Positions 41,400 through 50,440 of a stretch of DNA of 50,778 bases are shown here, in pieces. Made by a program: the position numbers and the translations under genes. The stretch is from DASZVN01 sp035547055 (GTDB lineage Bacteria; Pseudomonadota; Alphaproteobacteria; Rhizobiales; Methylopilaceae). Location: positions 1 through 50,778 of the forward strand of contig DASZVN010000030.1 of assembly GCA_035547055.1 (NCBI GenBank), in the 5' to 3' direction. Below the pieces are notes generated by a model that was not told the origin of the DNA, searched no databases, and saw nothing but the letters and a program-made list of their open reading frames with translations. Each line of letters opens with the position of its first letter. The first letter of the stretch is position 1.

Positions 41400-41417
41400 T
41401 ATGTTGATATCAATATA
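41400..41417. promoter_or_regulatory. MarR operator candidate between the BNR gene and marR
   Basis: TATGTTGATATCAATATA contains the perfect dyad TTGATATCAA (41404-41413), a pattern typical of MarR/OhrR-family operators. It lies 8 bases upstream of the MarR start and 85 bases upstream of the BNR start, placed to control both divergent units. Confidence 0.65.
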
Positions 41418-41425
41418 ATGCGGCC

Positions 41426-41872
41426 ATGTCAAAGCCTGCGCCGCTGCCGTTTGCGCTGACCCACGAGGTGCGCGACGCGTGCCTGTGCCTCCACGTCAGG
41501 CGGGCGGCGCGGGCGACGACGCGGCGCTACGACGAGGCGCTGAGGCCGGCCGGGCTGACCAGCGGCCAGTTCTCGCTGCTGATGGCGCTCAACCGGCCGG
41601 AGCCGCCGACCATTGGCGAGGTGGCGGCGCTCCTCGCGATGGACCGCACCACGCTCACCGCCGACCTGAAGCCGCTCGCCCGCGACGGCTTCGTCGCGAT
41701 CGCAGTCGACGCCAAGGACCGCCGCGGCCGTCGCCTCGCGCTCACGGAGACGGGCAGGGTGGCGCTCGCCGCTGCCGTTCCGTTGTGGCGAAAGGCCCAG
41801 GCCGACAACGCCGCGCGGACCGGCGGCCTCGACGCCGATGCTCTCCGCGCCGCCCTGGTCGCGCTGGCCTGA
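41426..41872 (+). CDS. MarR-family transcriptional regulator
   Basis: A 148-residue MarR protein. LTSGQFSLLMAL starts the winged helix, MDRTTLTADLKPLARDGFV is the recognition region, and DRRGRRLALTETG is the wing. The N-terminal Cys pair in ACLCLHVRRAAR could sense oxidation. It is divergent from the VOC/BNR unit and has the dyad TTGATATCAA just upstream, so it most likely represses that unit and itself. Confidence 0.9.
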   Translation: MSKPAPLPFALTHEVRDACLCLHVRRAARATTRRYDEALRPAGLTSGQFSLLMALNRPEPPTIGEVAALLAMDRTTLTADLKPLARDGFVAIAVDAKDRRGRRLALTETGRVALAAAVPLWRKAQADNAARTGGLDADALRAALVALA

Positions 41873-41912
41873 CGCTGGCGCTCGGCGTCACTCTGCCGGC
41901 ACTCCGGGCCGC

Positions 41913-42368
41913 TCACCGGGTCAGGCGGATCGCCGTGGCAATCAGGACGATGGAGGCGGGGAGGACCACCGTCGTCCACTCGGCGTGGTCCTGGCCTTCG
42001 GCGATGTCGGTCGCGAAATCGACGGTGAGGTAGAGGACGATCACCTCCATCAGCGTGCGCTTGATCTCGCCGATGCCGCCGAGCCGCATCCAGGCCGGCA
42101 GCCGCGCCAGCGTCGTCTCGGGCAGGTCGACGGCAAAGCCGACCGCGATGCCGAGGGCGAAGATCAGCAGCACGGCGCCGAAGATGAAGGCGTCGATCGC
42201 CCCCATCACCGCGGCGATCGTGACCTTGGTGGCGACGCCGGCGATGGCGCCCTGGAAGCCGAGCGCGAGGCGCACCGCGCCGATCCAGAACATCAGGAGC
42301 GCGCCGAGGCCGGCCCCGAGCGAGGCGATCAGCATGAGCCAGCGCAGCGACACGAGCCAGGACAGCAT
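41913..42368 (-). CDS. UPF0114/YqhA-like membrane protein
   Basis: A 151-residue protein with about four membrane spans: LRWLMLIASLGAGLGALLMF, then the ...GAIDAFIFGAVLLIFALGIAV core, and two C-terminal spans around MEVIVLYLTVDFATD and TVVLPASIVLIATAI. The arrangement resembles UPF0114 (YqhA) proteins, whose function is unknown. It has its own start at 42368, 73 bases downstream of the TauE/SafE-type gene on the same strand. Confidence 0.65.
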   Translation of the reverse strand: MLSWLVSLRWLMLIASLGAGLGALLMFWIGAVRLALGFQGAIAGVATKVTIAAVMGAIDAFIFGAVLLIFALGIAVGFAVDLPETTLARLPAWMRLGGIGEIKRTLMEVIVLYLTVDFATDIAEGQDHAEWTTVVLPASIVLIATAIRLTR

Positions 42369-42441
42369 GGCGTGAGCCCGAGCGGTCGGCGAATCGCCGA
42401 CGGCAACGAGCCGTAGCGGAGGATGGCGGTCGCGGAAAGCC

Positions 42442-43200
42442 CTATCCGATCATCCCGGCGACGCCGAGCCAGACCAGCGCGATGCCGACCGCCGAGAGGC
42501 CGACCAGGACCAGGCGGTAGAACGGCCCGTCGTCGACCCGGCGCACCAGCCAGACCCCGAACACGGTCGAGAGGACGGCGAGCGGCAGCAGCATCGCCGA
42601 TGTCGCGAGGTTTCTGAGGTCGAGCTGGCCGAGCTGGAGGAAGGGCCCGACCTTCGAGGCGTTGATCGCCGCGAACAGGATCGCCGAGGTGCCGGTGAAG
42701 ACCTGCCGCGTCAGGCGCTGGGGCATCAGGTACATCTGCACCGGCGGGCCGCCGGCATTGGCGAGGAAGCTGGTGAAGCCCGACACCACGCCCGCGACGG
42801 CGCCGAGCGCGCGCGGCGGCCGCCGCGCCTCGCGGACCTCGGGCATGATCACGCGGGAGGCGACGAAGGCGAGCGAGATCAGCCCGATGCCGAGCCGGAG
42901 CGCGTGGTCGTCGACGAGCCGGGCCGCCATCCAGCCGAGGCAGATGCCGACGAGGCCGGTCGGCAGCAGAAGCGCGAGGCTGCGGCCGTCCCATTCGCGC
43001 CGCCACGACCACACCGACACCACGTCCATGCTCATCAGGATCGGCAGCAGGATCCCCGCGGCCTGGAGCGGCGGCACCGAGGTCGCGAGCAGCGGCACCG
43101 CGACCACGCCGACGCCCGGCGCGAAGCCGCCCTTGGAGATGCCGAGGATGACGATCGCGGGGATGGCCGCCGCGTAGAACCAGGCGTCGGTGATCGGCAT
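42442..43200 (-). CDS. TauE/SafE-family sulfite/organosulfonate exporter-like permease (TSUP)
   Basis: A 252-residue protein with about eight spans. The family hallmarks are ILGISKGGFAPGVGVVAVPLL near the N-terminus and the repeat-related FTSFLANAGGPPVQMYLMP in the middle. TSUP proteins move sulfite, sulfoacetate or other anions across the inner membrane. No sulfur metabolism genes are adjacent, so the cargo is open. It is divergent from the second MarR paralogue (43369), with 168 bases between, and could be its target. Confidence 0.9.
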   Translation of the reverse strand: MPITDAWFYAAAIPAIVILGISKGGFAPGVGVVAVPLLATSVPPLQAAGILLPILMSMDVVSVWSWRREWDGRSLALLLPTGLVGICLGWMAARLVDDHALRLGIGLISLAFVASRVIMPEVREARRPPRALGAVAGVVSGFTSFLANAGGPPVQMYLMPQRLTRQVFTGTSAILFAAINASKVGPFLQLGQLDLRNLATSAMLLPLAVLSTVFGVWLVRRVDDGPFYRLVLVGLSAVGIALVWLGVAGMIG

Positions 43201-43368
43201 TGGGGGCGCGAGCGGGATGGACCGGCGTGCTATAGCCTGCCGCCGGCGGCCGCGGAAGCTTCGCGCAGAGGTAATGAGCCCGGGCGTGCGCGAATCGGCC
43301 GGCCGGCTATGATGGCGCCGGCCTGACGCGGAACCGCGGCCGGGTGCGAGGTCTGTCGGAAGGGTCGG

Positions 43369-43947
43369 GTGGCACGGGCAGCACGGAAGAAGGCGCGGGC
43401 CGCAGCCGCCGAAACGCCGCCGCCGGCGGAGCCGTCGCCCGCCGTCGCCGACGGCTTTCCGATCGAGCGAAGCATCGGTGCCCAGGTCAAGCTGACCCAG
43501 CGCCTCCTGTCACGCACGCTGCAATCGGCGCTCCTTCCCTACGATATCCCGATCGGCATGTGGTATTTCCTGCGCGCGATGTGGCACGAGGACGGCCTCA
43601 CCCAGCGCGAGATCAGCCGCCGCGTCGGCGCCACCGCGCCGACCTCGGTCGAGCAGCTCCGCAACATGGAGGCGCGCGGCCTCGTGGTGCGCCGGCCGAG
43701 CCAGGCCGACCGGCGCAAGGTCCACTTCTTCCTGACGCGGGAGGCGCTTGCGCTGAAGCAGCGCCTCCTCACCATCCCCCAGGAGATCGACCGTCTCGCC
43801 CTCGACGGGCTGTCGCCCGGCGAGGCCGGCTTCCTCCGCTTCGCCCTGATGCACGTCCAGAAGAACCTCGAGCGCAACCCGCATATCGAGTTCGAGGATC
43901 CCGAGATGGCCGAGGCCGCGGTGCCGGCGCACAAGGGCCGCCGCTGA
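43369..43947 (+). CDS. MarR-family regulator, paralogue of the 5234 gene
   Basis: A 192-residue MarR protein with a basic Ala/Pro-rich N-terminal extension. LLPYDIPIGMWYFLRAMWHE leads into the winged helix; DGLTQREISRRVG and the wing DRRKVHFFLTREA match the MarR protein at 5234 closely. It begins at GTG 43369 after GGAAGGG. The gene is divergent from the TSUP exporter. Similarity to the regulator of the Rieske operon suggests an origin by duplication and possibly related aromatic ligands. Confidence 0.88.
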   Translation: MARAARKKARAAAAETPPPAEPSPAVADGFPIERSIGAQVKLTQRLLSRTLQSALLPYDIPIGMWYFLRAMWHEDGLTQREISRRVGATAPTSVEQLRNMEARGLVVRRPSQADRRKVHFFLTREALALKQRLLTIPQEIDRLALDGLSPGEAGFLRFALMHVQKNLERNPHIEFEDPEMAEAAVPAHKGRR

Positions 43948-44024
43948 ACGTGCGGCTCCGCCGGACCGCGCGGCCGAGGGCCGGCCATCTTGCCGCCGCC
44001 ACGATTTCGTGGAAACCAGCGCCC

Positions 44025-44969
44025 ATGCGTAGCCGGTCCAGACCCTGCTCTGCCGCCGCCGCGACGGCAATGGTCGCAGCGGCCTGTTTCGCGCTGGCGC
44101 CTACCCTGGCGTTCGCGGCGAGCCCCGCGGCGGCCCCGGCTCCGCACCATCCCGCCCAGGCGAGCCCCGCCCGGCGCCCGCCGGCCCCGGCGCATGGGCC
44201 GCTTCCGGCGCCGATCCGCCCGGCGGCGCCGGTCAAGACGGTGCTGAGCCTCGCCGCCACCTTCGGCAAGGGCCTGCACGACATCCGCACCGGGCTGCGC
44301 TGGCGCGTCTTCCTCGACCAGCCCGACGCCGGCGGCAACTATGCGCTCGTGGTCGAGACCACCGAGCCGCGCCCGCTGCTCGCGCTCGAGCCGGGCGGCT
44401 ACATCGTCGACGTCGCCTACGGCCTCGTCAGCCAGACCCGGCGGGTCATTCTCGGTTCGGTCACCGCAAGCGAGCGCTTCGATCTCGACTGCGGGGCGCT
44501 GCGCTTCGTCGGCGTGGTCGACGGCCGGCCGATTCCGGCCGCCGAGATCAGCTTCGTCCTCCACCGCATGAAGGACGGCATCGAGAGCGCGGTGACGAGC
44601 CCGCTGAAATCGGGCGAGATCGTGCGTTTGCCGGCGGGATCCTACCAGGTGAGCTCGCGCTGGGGCGGCGCCAATGCCCGCATCATCTCCGAAATCAAGG
44701 TCGAGCCGGGCGAGCTGACCGATGCCACGGTCCACCACAAGGCGGCCCATGTCAGGCTGCGCCTGCAGGGCGGATCGGCGGCAGACGCGGCATGGAACGT
44801 CCTGACCCCCGGCGGCGATGCCGTGGTCGCGCTCAACGGCCGCGATCCCGACGTCGTCCTCGCCGAGGGCGACTATACCGCGGTCGTCCGCACCGGCGGC
44901 GCCAGCCGCCAGCAGACCTTCGCGGTCAAGTCGGGCCAGCCCGAGGTCGTCACCGTCGCGATGCAGTAG
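44025..44969 (+). CDS. Exported protein of unknown function with repeated beta-sandwich domains
   Basis: A 314-residue protein with a signal peptide (ATAMVAAACFALAPTLAFAA; cleavage near residue 32) and a Pro/Ala-rich linker (about 33-75). Then come three repeated beta-rich units of about 75 residues, each with the pattern GLRWRVF / ALEPGGYIVDVAYG or VLTPGGDAVVALNG / LAEGDYTAVV. Relatives in Bradyrhizobium-like bacteria are known only as hypothetical proteins. It lies 13 bases ahead of the formaldehyde dehydrogenase gene, but a shared function is unlikely. Periplasmic or surface location is inferred. Confidence 0.8.
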   Translation: MRSRSRPCSAAAATAMVAAACFALAPTLAFAASPAAAPAPHHPAQASPARRPPAPAHGPLPAPIRPAAPVKTVLSLAATFGKGLHDIRTGLRWRVFLDQPDAGGNYALVVETTEPRPLLALEPGGYIVDVAYGLVSQTRRVILGSVTASERFDLDCGALRFVGVVDGRPIPAAEISFVLHRMKDGIESAVTSPLKSGEIVRLPAGSYQVSSRWGGANARIISEIKVEPGELTDATVHHKAAHVRLRLQGGSAADAAWNVLTPGGDAVVALNGRDPDVVLAEGDYTAVVRTGGASRQQTFAVKSGQPEVVTVAMQ

Positions 44970-44981
44970 GGGGAGGAGAGG

Positions 44982-46094
<1,113 letters not shown>

Positions 46095-46196
46095 CCGCGA
46101 GTGCCGAGAGAATCTTGGCGTTGCGGGATAGTCTTTACCACTGATTAACGCAGCGTGTGGCACCACCGCTGGGTAACAGCTCGTGTGGGGGACACG

Positions 46197-47261
46197 ATGG
46201 CGGTTGCGGACGAGTTCGAGCGGACCATCGGCTTTGGCGAGGCCGCTCTGGACCGGATGCGCCGGCTGCGGCACGCTGCCTATCCTCGCAACTACGAGGT
46301 GTGGTACACTTACATGACCGGCTACAACGCCGGCCTCAACCAGGCGATCAACGAGATCCTCGACAACGGCGGGCTGCTCGGCGACGAGGATCTCGATCGC
46401 CTCTACGATCAGCATCTGTCGCCGGCACGCTTCGCCCGCCGCTTCGACGAGGTCGGCTCCCACATCCAGGACGAGATCGACCGCATCGTCGCGCTGATCG
46501 ACTCCGCCCGCGACCGGGCCGACAGCTACGGCACCACGCTCGGCCGCATCCTCGAATCGCTCGGCGCCAACGAGCATCGCCAGCAATTGCTCGACATCGT
46601 CACGACGCTGGTCCGGGCTACCGAAGAGACCAAGCGCGCCAATGCCGATCTCGAGGAGCGGCTCGCCGCGTCGCGGGCGCAGCTCGTGGTGCTGCAGGAC
46701 GATATCGAGGCGGTCAGGAATGAATCCCTGACCGATCCCCTGACCCAGCTCGCCAACCGCAAGTGCTTCGACAACACGATGGCCAAGGTGCTGGCCGAGG
46801 TCGCCGAGGACGGCCAGCTCTTCTCGCTGCTTCTCGCCGACATCGACCACTTCAAGGCGTTCAACGACAGCTACGGCCACCTCGTCGGCGACCAGGTGCT
46901 GCGGCTGGTGGCTTCGTCGCTGAAGCAGAGCGTCAAGGGCCGCGACCTCGCCGCGCGCTATGGCGGCGAGGAGTTCGCGATCATCCTCAAGGCTACCGGC
47001 TCGAGCGACGCGGTCACGGTCGCCGAGGACATCCGCCGCGCGGTCATGAGCCGGCAGTTGGTGAAGCGCTCCAGCGGCGAGAGCCTCGGCCGCGTGACGC
47101 TCTCGATCGGGGTCGCCACCTGGCACGAGGGCGACGGCATCAAGGACCTGATCGAGCGGGCGGACACCTGCCTTTATGCCGCCAAGCGCGGCGGCCGCAA
47201 CCGGGTGGTGTCCGAGGACAACCTTACCGTCCAGAAGCTCGCCGCGCTGGTGATTGGCTGA
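46197..47261 (+). CDS. Diguanylate cyclase (GGDEF domain) with N-terminal helical region
   Basis: A 354-residue protein. The first ~170 residues are soluble and helical, with a heptad-like coiled coil just before the catalytic domain. The GGDEF domain (about 175-340) has the start DPLTQLANRK and the active-site loop ARYGGEEF (256-260), so it should make c-di-GMP. The product-inhibition site RxxD reads KGRD (247-250), so the I-site is altered. No membrane span or sensory domain is recognised. ATG 46197 was chosen over an earlier ATG at 46155 because a G-rich ribosome binding site sits before it. Confidence 0.9.
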   Translation: MAVADEFERTIGFGEAALDRMRRLRHAAYPRNYEVWYTYMTGYNAGLNQAINEILDNGGLLGDEDLDRLYDQHLSPARFARRFDEVGSHIQDEIDRIVALIDSARDRADSYGTTLGRILESLGANEHRQQLLDIVTTLVRATEETKRANADLEERLAASRAQLVVLQDDIEAVRNESLTDPLTQLANRKCFDNTMAKVLAEVAEDGQLFSLLLADIDHFKAFNDSYGHLVGDQVLRLVASSLKQSVKGRDLAARYGGEEFAIILKATGSSDAVTVAEDIRRAVMSRQLVKRSSGESLGRVTLSIGVATWHEGDGIKDLIERADTCLYAAKRGGRNRVVSEDNLTVQKLAALVIG

Positions 47262-47265
47262 CCGG

Positions 47266-47520
47266 CTAGGCGCGCCGGCCGGCGACGGCGTGATAGATCA
47301 GCAGCACCACGACCGCGCCGATGATGGCGACGATCAGGCTGTAGATGTTGAAGCCCGTGATGCCGTGGGCGCCGAGCGCGGTGAAGATGAAGCCGCCGAC
47401 GAGCGCGCCGACGATGCCGAGCACGATGTCGAGCAGCACGCCGGCGCCGGACTTGTTGACGATCTTGCTGCCGATCCAGCCCGCGATCAGCCCGAGCACG
47501 ATCCATCCAATGATCGACAT
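47266..47520 (-). CDS. GlsB/YeaQ/YmgE-family stress-response membrane protein
   Basis: An 84-residue membrane protein with three helices: IGWIVLGLIAGWIGSKIV, then LLDIVLGIVGALVGGFIFTALG and IYSLIVAIIGAVVVLLIYHAV. Glycine-rich helix packing is typical of the YeaQ/YmgE/transglycosylase-associated group, which is induced by envelope or osmotic stress. It converges on the diguanylate cyclase gene with four bases between and is divergent from the YidB-like gene. Confidence 0.9.
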   Translation of the reverse strand: MSIIGWIVLGLIAGWIGSKIVNKSGAGVLLDIVLGIVGALVGGFIFTALGAHGITGFNIYSLIVAIIGAVVVLLIYHAVAGRRA

Positions 47521-47699
47521 GGCGCCCTCCGTGGTTTCGCTCGCCGCCGTCCGGCAGGCGTGCCCGCGGCCAGTCTATCGGCGATTCGGCCGATCCCGAA
47601 ACGGCGGCCCCGAACTGCCTTGATCTTGACCCTGCGGGAGAAGCATTCTTTCCCGCGGGCGTGAAGCGGGTGGGGATGCGTCAAGGAAAGGAATGGGCG

Positions 47700-48143
47700 A
47701 TGGGTCTCTTCGACGATGCCATGGGCGGCGCGGTTCCCGGCGGCAACCTCGCCAAGCCGCTGATGATCGCGGCCGGTGCGCTGCTGCTGACCAAGCTGCT
47801 GCATCGCGACGCGCCCGCGGCGGCGCCGGCCGGCGCCAGCGCCGAGCCGGAGATGCACGAGGGCAACCTCGCCGGCAGCCTCGGTGGCCTGCTCGACCGG
47901 CTGAAGAACGGCGGCCTCGGCGACGTCGCCAATTCATGGGTCGGGACCGGCCCCAATGCGTCGGTCGAGCCGGGGCAGCTCGGTGCCGCGCTCGGGCAGG
48001 ACACGATCAGCTCGATCGCCCGCCGCGCCGGCATGAGCGAGCAGGATCTCCTGGCGCAGCTCGCCCAGGCGCTGCCCGGCCTCGTCGATCGCCTGACGCC
48101 CAACGGGCGCCTGCCCCAGCAAGGCGAGCTCCCGCGCTCCTGA
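47700..48143 (+). CDS. YidB/DUF937-family protein
   Basis: A 147-residue protein starting MGLFDDAMGGAVPG, then a short hydrophobic stretch (about 20-33), and the family core: GNLAGSLGGLLDRLKNGGLGDVANSWVG. The ending helix ISSIARRAGMSEQDLLAQLAQALPGLVDRLTPNGRLP is the hallmark of DUF937. AAGGAAAGGA precedes ATG 47700. Function unknown. It lies beside the DUF2093 gene on the other strand, converging on it. Confidence 0.88.
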   Translation: MGLFDDAMGGAVPGGNLAKPLMIAAGALLLTKLLHRDAPAAAPAGASAEPEMHEGNLAGSLGGLLDRLKNGGLGDVANSWVGTGPNASVEPGQLGAALGQDTISSIARRAGMSEQDLLAQLAQALPGLVDRLTPNGRLPQQGELPRS

Positions 48144-48180
48144 GCCGGCCCCGTCCGGCCGCGACAGGCCGGCGCTGGCC

Positions 48181-48411
48181 TCAGCGCTTCGGCAGCTCGC
48201 CCGTCTCCTGGGCACGGGCGACCGCCTCGGCCGGACCCCAATAGGCTTCCTGGCGGGCTGCCGACCAATAGCGCAGCTCCTCCAGCGGGATCGCGCGGCC
48301 CGAGACCGCGCAGCGCACGAACGCGCCCGGCTTGACCACGCGAAAGTCGCTGTCGAGGTAGCGCAGCTCGGCCTCGCCGTTGGCCGGGGTGAAGCGTTCG
48401 TGGATGTTCAT
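48181..48411 (-). CDS. DUF2093 family protein
   Basis: A 76-residue protein with the motif AELRYLDSDFRVVKPGAFVR and CAVSGRAIPLEELRYWSAARQ, diagnostic for DUF2093, a small family found mainly in Alphaproteobacteria. It supports the taxonomic placement. No function known. Confidence 0.9.
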   Translation of the reverse strand: MNIHERFTPANGEAELRYLDSDFRVVKPGAFVRCAVSGRAIPLEELRYWSAARQEAYWGPAEAVARAQETGELPKR

Positions 48412-48536
48412 GGTCGTTCGCCGGATGGTCGCTCCGCCATAGATAGCGCGGCGGCGCGCCCGCCGCCATGATTCAGCGCGTGGGCCGTTGCCGCCGCCGG
48501 CATGACGGCGGCCACCGGCCCGGCTATCGTCGCGCC

Positions 48537-49280
48537 ATGGCTACCTACGACTTCGCCGCGCCGCGGCTCTTTGTCGACGCGGCGCTCGCGGAGGGGGCCG
48601 ACATCGCTCTCGACAGCGCGCAGGGCAACTATCTTCGCAACGTGCTTCGGCTCGGTGCGGGCGACACCGTCCTCGCGTTCAACGGCCGCGACGGCGAGTG
48701 GCGGGCGCGGATCGCGGCGCCCGACCGGCGGCGGGCGGCGCTGGCGATCGGGGAGCGGCTGCGTCCGCAGACCCCGCCCGGGGACCTCTGGTACCTGTTC
48801 GCGCCGCTGAAGCACGCGCGGCTCGACTACATGGTGCAGAAGGCGGTGGAGATGGGGGCCTCCCGCCTCGTGCCGGTGCTCACCCGCCGCACCCAGGTGA
48901 GCCGGGTCAATCTCGAGCGCATGCGGGCGAACGCCATCGAGGCGGCCGAGCAATGCGGCATCCTGAGCCTGCCGGACATCGTGGCGCCGGCTCCGCTCGA
49001 GCAGGTCGTCCGTGCCTGGCCGGAGGGGCGGCGCCTCGTCTTCTGCGACGAGGGCGCCCCGGTCGGTGACGCAATGGCGGTCCTCCGCGCGCTGTCCGGC
49101 CAGCCGACCGCGGTCTTGATCGGCCCGGAGGGCGGCTTCGATCCGGCCGAGCGGGTCCTGCTCGGCGCGCTGCCGGGCACCGTTGCGATCTCGCTCGGGC
49201 CGCGGGTGCTGCGGGCCGACACCGCCGCCGTCGCGGCGCTGGCGCTGGTCCAGGCCGCCTGCGGCGATTGGACAGGATAA
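48537..49280 (+). CDS. rsmE: 16S rRNA (uracil-1498-N3)-methyltransferase
   Basis: A 247-residue SPOUT-fold methyltransferase that modifies U1498 of 16S rRNA. An N-terminal PUA-like domain (PRLFVDAALAEG ... HYLRNVLRL-like) is followed by KHARLDYMVQKAVEMGASRL and VPVLTRRTQV. The SAM-binding knot near the C-terminus reads LIGPEGGFDPAE and ISLGPRVLRADTAAVAALAL. All family motifs are intact. ATG 48537 (MATYDFAAPRLFV) is preferred over an in-frame ATG at 48468, since the protein family starts here. Confidence 0.95.
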   Translation: MATYDFAAPRLFVDAALAEGADIALDSAQGNYLRNVLRLGAGDTVLAFNGRDGEWRARIAAPDRRRAALAIGERLRPQTPPGDLWYLFAPLKHARLDYMVQKAVEMGASRLVPVLTRRTQVSRVNLERMRANAIEAAEQCGILSLPDIVAPAPLEQVVRAWPEGRRLVFCDEGAPVGDAMAVLRALSGQPTAVLIGPEGGFDPAERVLLGALPGTVAISLGPRVLRADTAAVAALALVQAACGDWTG

Positions 49281-49373
49281 GCCCGGGACCGCCTTGACGG
49301 CTGTGCGGGCGCGGCCGGCAGTTGAAGGGTGCCGTAGCCGATTCGCGGCGGATGCGGGGCAGGGGGGAGCAGG

Positions 49374-49955
49374 ATGGCGGGGCGGCTCTACGCATACTGG
49401 GTCTATGGCGGCGTCCTCGCGGGCATCATGCTGCTGGCGCTGATGCCGCTTTTTGCGGCGGGCGGCTGGAGCGTCGCCTTCACCTCGGTCTTCCTGCTGC
49501 TGCCCCTCTACATGCTCCATCAGTACGAGGAGCACGACGCCGACCGCTTCCGCCTCTGGATCAACCGCACCATCGGCGGTGGCGCCGAGGTGCTGACGCC
49601 GGCCGCGGTGTTCGTCATCAACATCGGCGCGGTATGGGCGCTGGATGTGGTGGTGATCTATCTCGCGGCGCGGGTCGATCTCGGCCTCGGACTGATCGCG
49701 GCCTACCTGATGCTGCTCAACGCCCTCATTCACATCGCCGGTGCCATCCGCGGCCGGAGCTACAATCCCGGCTTGATCACCGCGATCGTCCTGTTCCTGC
49801 CGGCCTCGATCGGCACGATCGCCGCCATCGACGCGGCGGGCGCGGGCAGCGTGCGGGACCACCTGATCGGGATCGTCGTCGCCATCGCCGCCCACGGCGT
49901 GATCGTCGCCTATGCGGTCAGGCGGCGGCGGGCCCTGCGCCTTCGCCCGGCTTGA
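49374..49955 (+). CDS. HXXEE-domain membrane protein
   Basis: A 193-residue protein with about five spans. HQYEEHDADRF places the HxxEE motif at His49, Glu52 and Glu53 after the second span. The later spans are around AAVFVINIGAVWALDVVVIY, LIAAYLMLLNALIHIAGAI and ITAIVLFLPASIGTI. The motif suggests a metal-binding membrane enzyme, but the reaction is not known. The start ATG 49374 follows GGGGGAGCAGG. It converges on the DUF1398 gene, with a long hairpin between (49964-49999). Confidence 0.75.
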   Translation: MAGRLYAYWVYGGVLAGIMLLALMPLFAAGGWSVAFTSVFLLLPLYMLHQYEEHDADRFRLWINRTIGGGAEVLTPAAVFVINIGAVWALDVVVIYLAARVDLGLGLIAAYLMLLNALIHIAGAIRGRSYNPGLITAIVLFLPASIGTIAAIDAAGAGSVRDHLIGIVVAIAAHGVIVAYAVRRRRALRLRPA

Positions 49956-49963
49956 AGCCGGCG

Positions 49964-49999
49964 GCCCCGGAGGCGGGCGCGCTGCGTGTGCCCAGCCTC
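49964..49999. terminator. Candidate bidirectional terminator between convergent genes
   Basis: CCGGAGGCGGG (49964-49974) pairs with CCC-A-GCCTCCGG (49988-49999), giving an 11 bp stem with one bulge. It lies in the 62-base gap between convergent genes. There is no T-run on either strand, so it is only a candidate. Confidence 0.4.
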
Positions 50000-50017
50000 C
50001 GGTTCCCTGCGGCGAAG

Positions 50018-50440
50018 TCACGCCGCCCTGGGCTGCGGAATCTGAAGCGCCGCCGGGAAGTTCTCGACATAGGTGCTGCCGTCGAGGCCGGTATAGACCG
50101 CTTTGCGGCCACCGAGGAACACCGCGTAGCAGGCCGTCCCGGCGCGCATGATCCGGCGCAGGAACTCGGGATAGCGGATCTCCTGGCGCTGGATGGCGCG
50201 GAGCGCCATGATCACCGCGTCGGTAGAGAAATCCGCCGCGATGGCGGGCGGGTCGCCGAGCGGCATGGGGGCCACACGGGTCGTGCCGTCGCGGCCGTAA
50301 TAGGTCTCCTCCAGCCGTACCAGATCGGCGCGGTAGGACTGGACGCCGGCCGCGCCGAGTTGCATCGCGATTTCGGGAAAGGGCTTTTCGGCCACCGAGA
50401 AGTTCAGGGCGTGCAGTTCTTCGACGATGGTCAGGTTCAT
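50018..50440 (-). CDS. DUF1398 family protein
   Basis: A 140-residue protein matching the DUF1398 (YbcV-like) pattern: a helix LGAAGVQSYRADLVRLEETYYG, then a DFSTDAVIMALRAIQRQEIRYPEFLRRIMRAGTACYAVFLGGR-type core, broken here into shorter pieces for display. Function unknown. ATG 50440 overlaps the stop of the upstream MarR gene (ATGA), so the two form one operon and the MarR protein may control it. Confidence 0.75.
   Translation of the reverse strand: MNLTIVEELHALNFSVAEKPFPEIAMQLGAAGVQSYRADLVRLEETYYGRDGTTRVAPMPLGDPPAIAADFSTDAVIMALRAIQRQEIRYPEFLRRIMRAGTACYAVFLGGRKAVYTGLDGSTYVENFPAALQIPQPRAA

Noticed and set aside
46120..46150. CtrA-type box (TTAA-N7-TTAA) upstream of the diguanylate cyclase
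   Set aside because: The sequence TTACCACTGATTAAC has the wrong spacing and only one good half.
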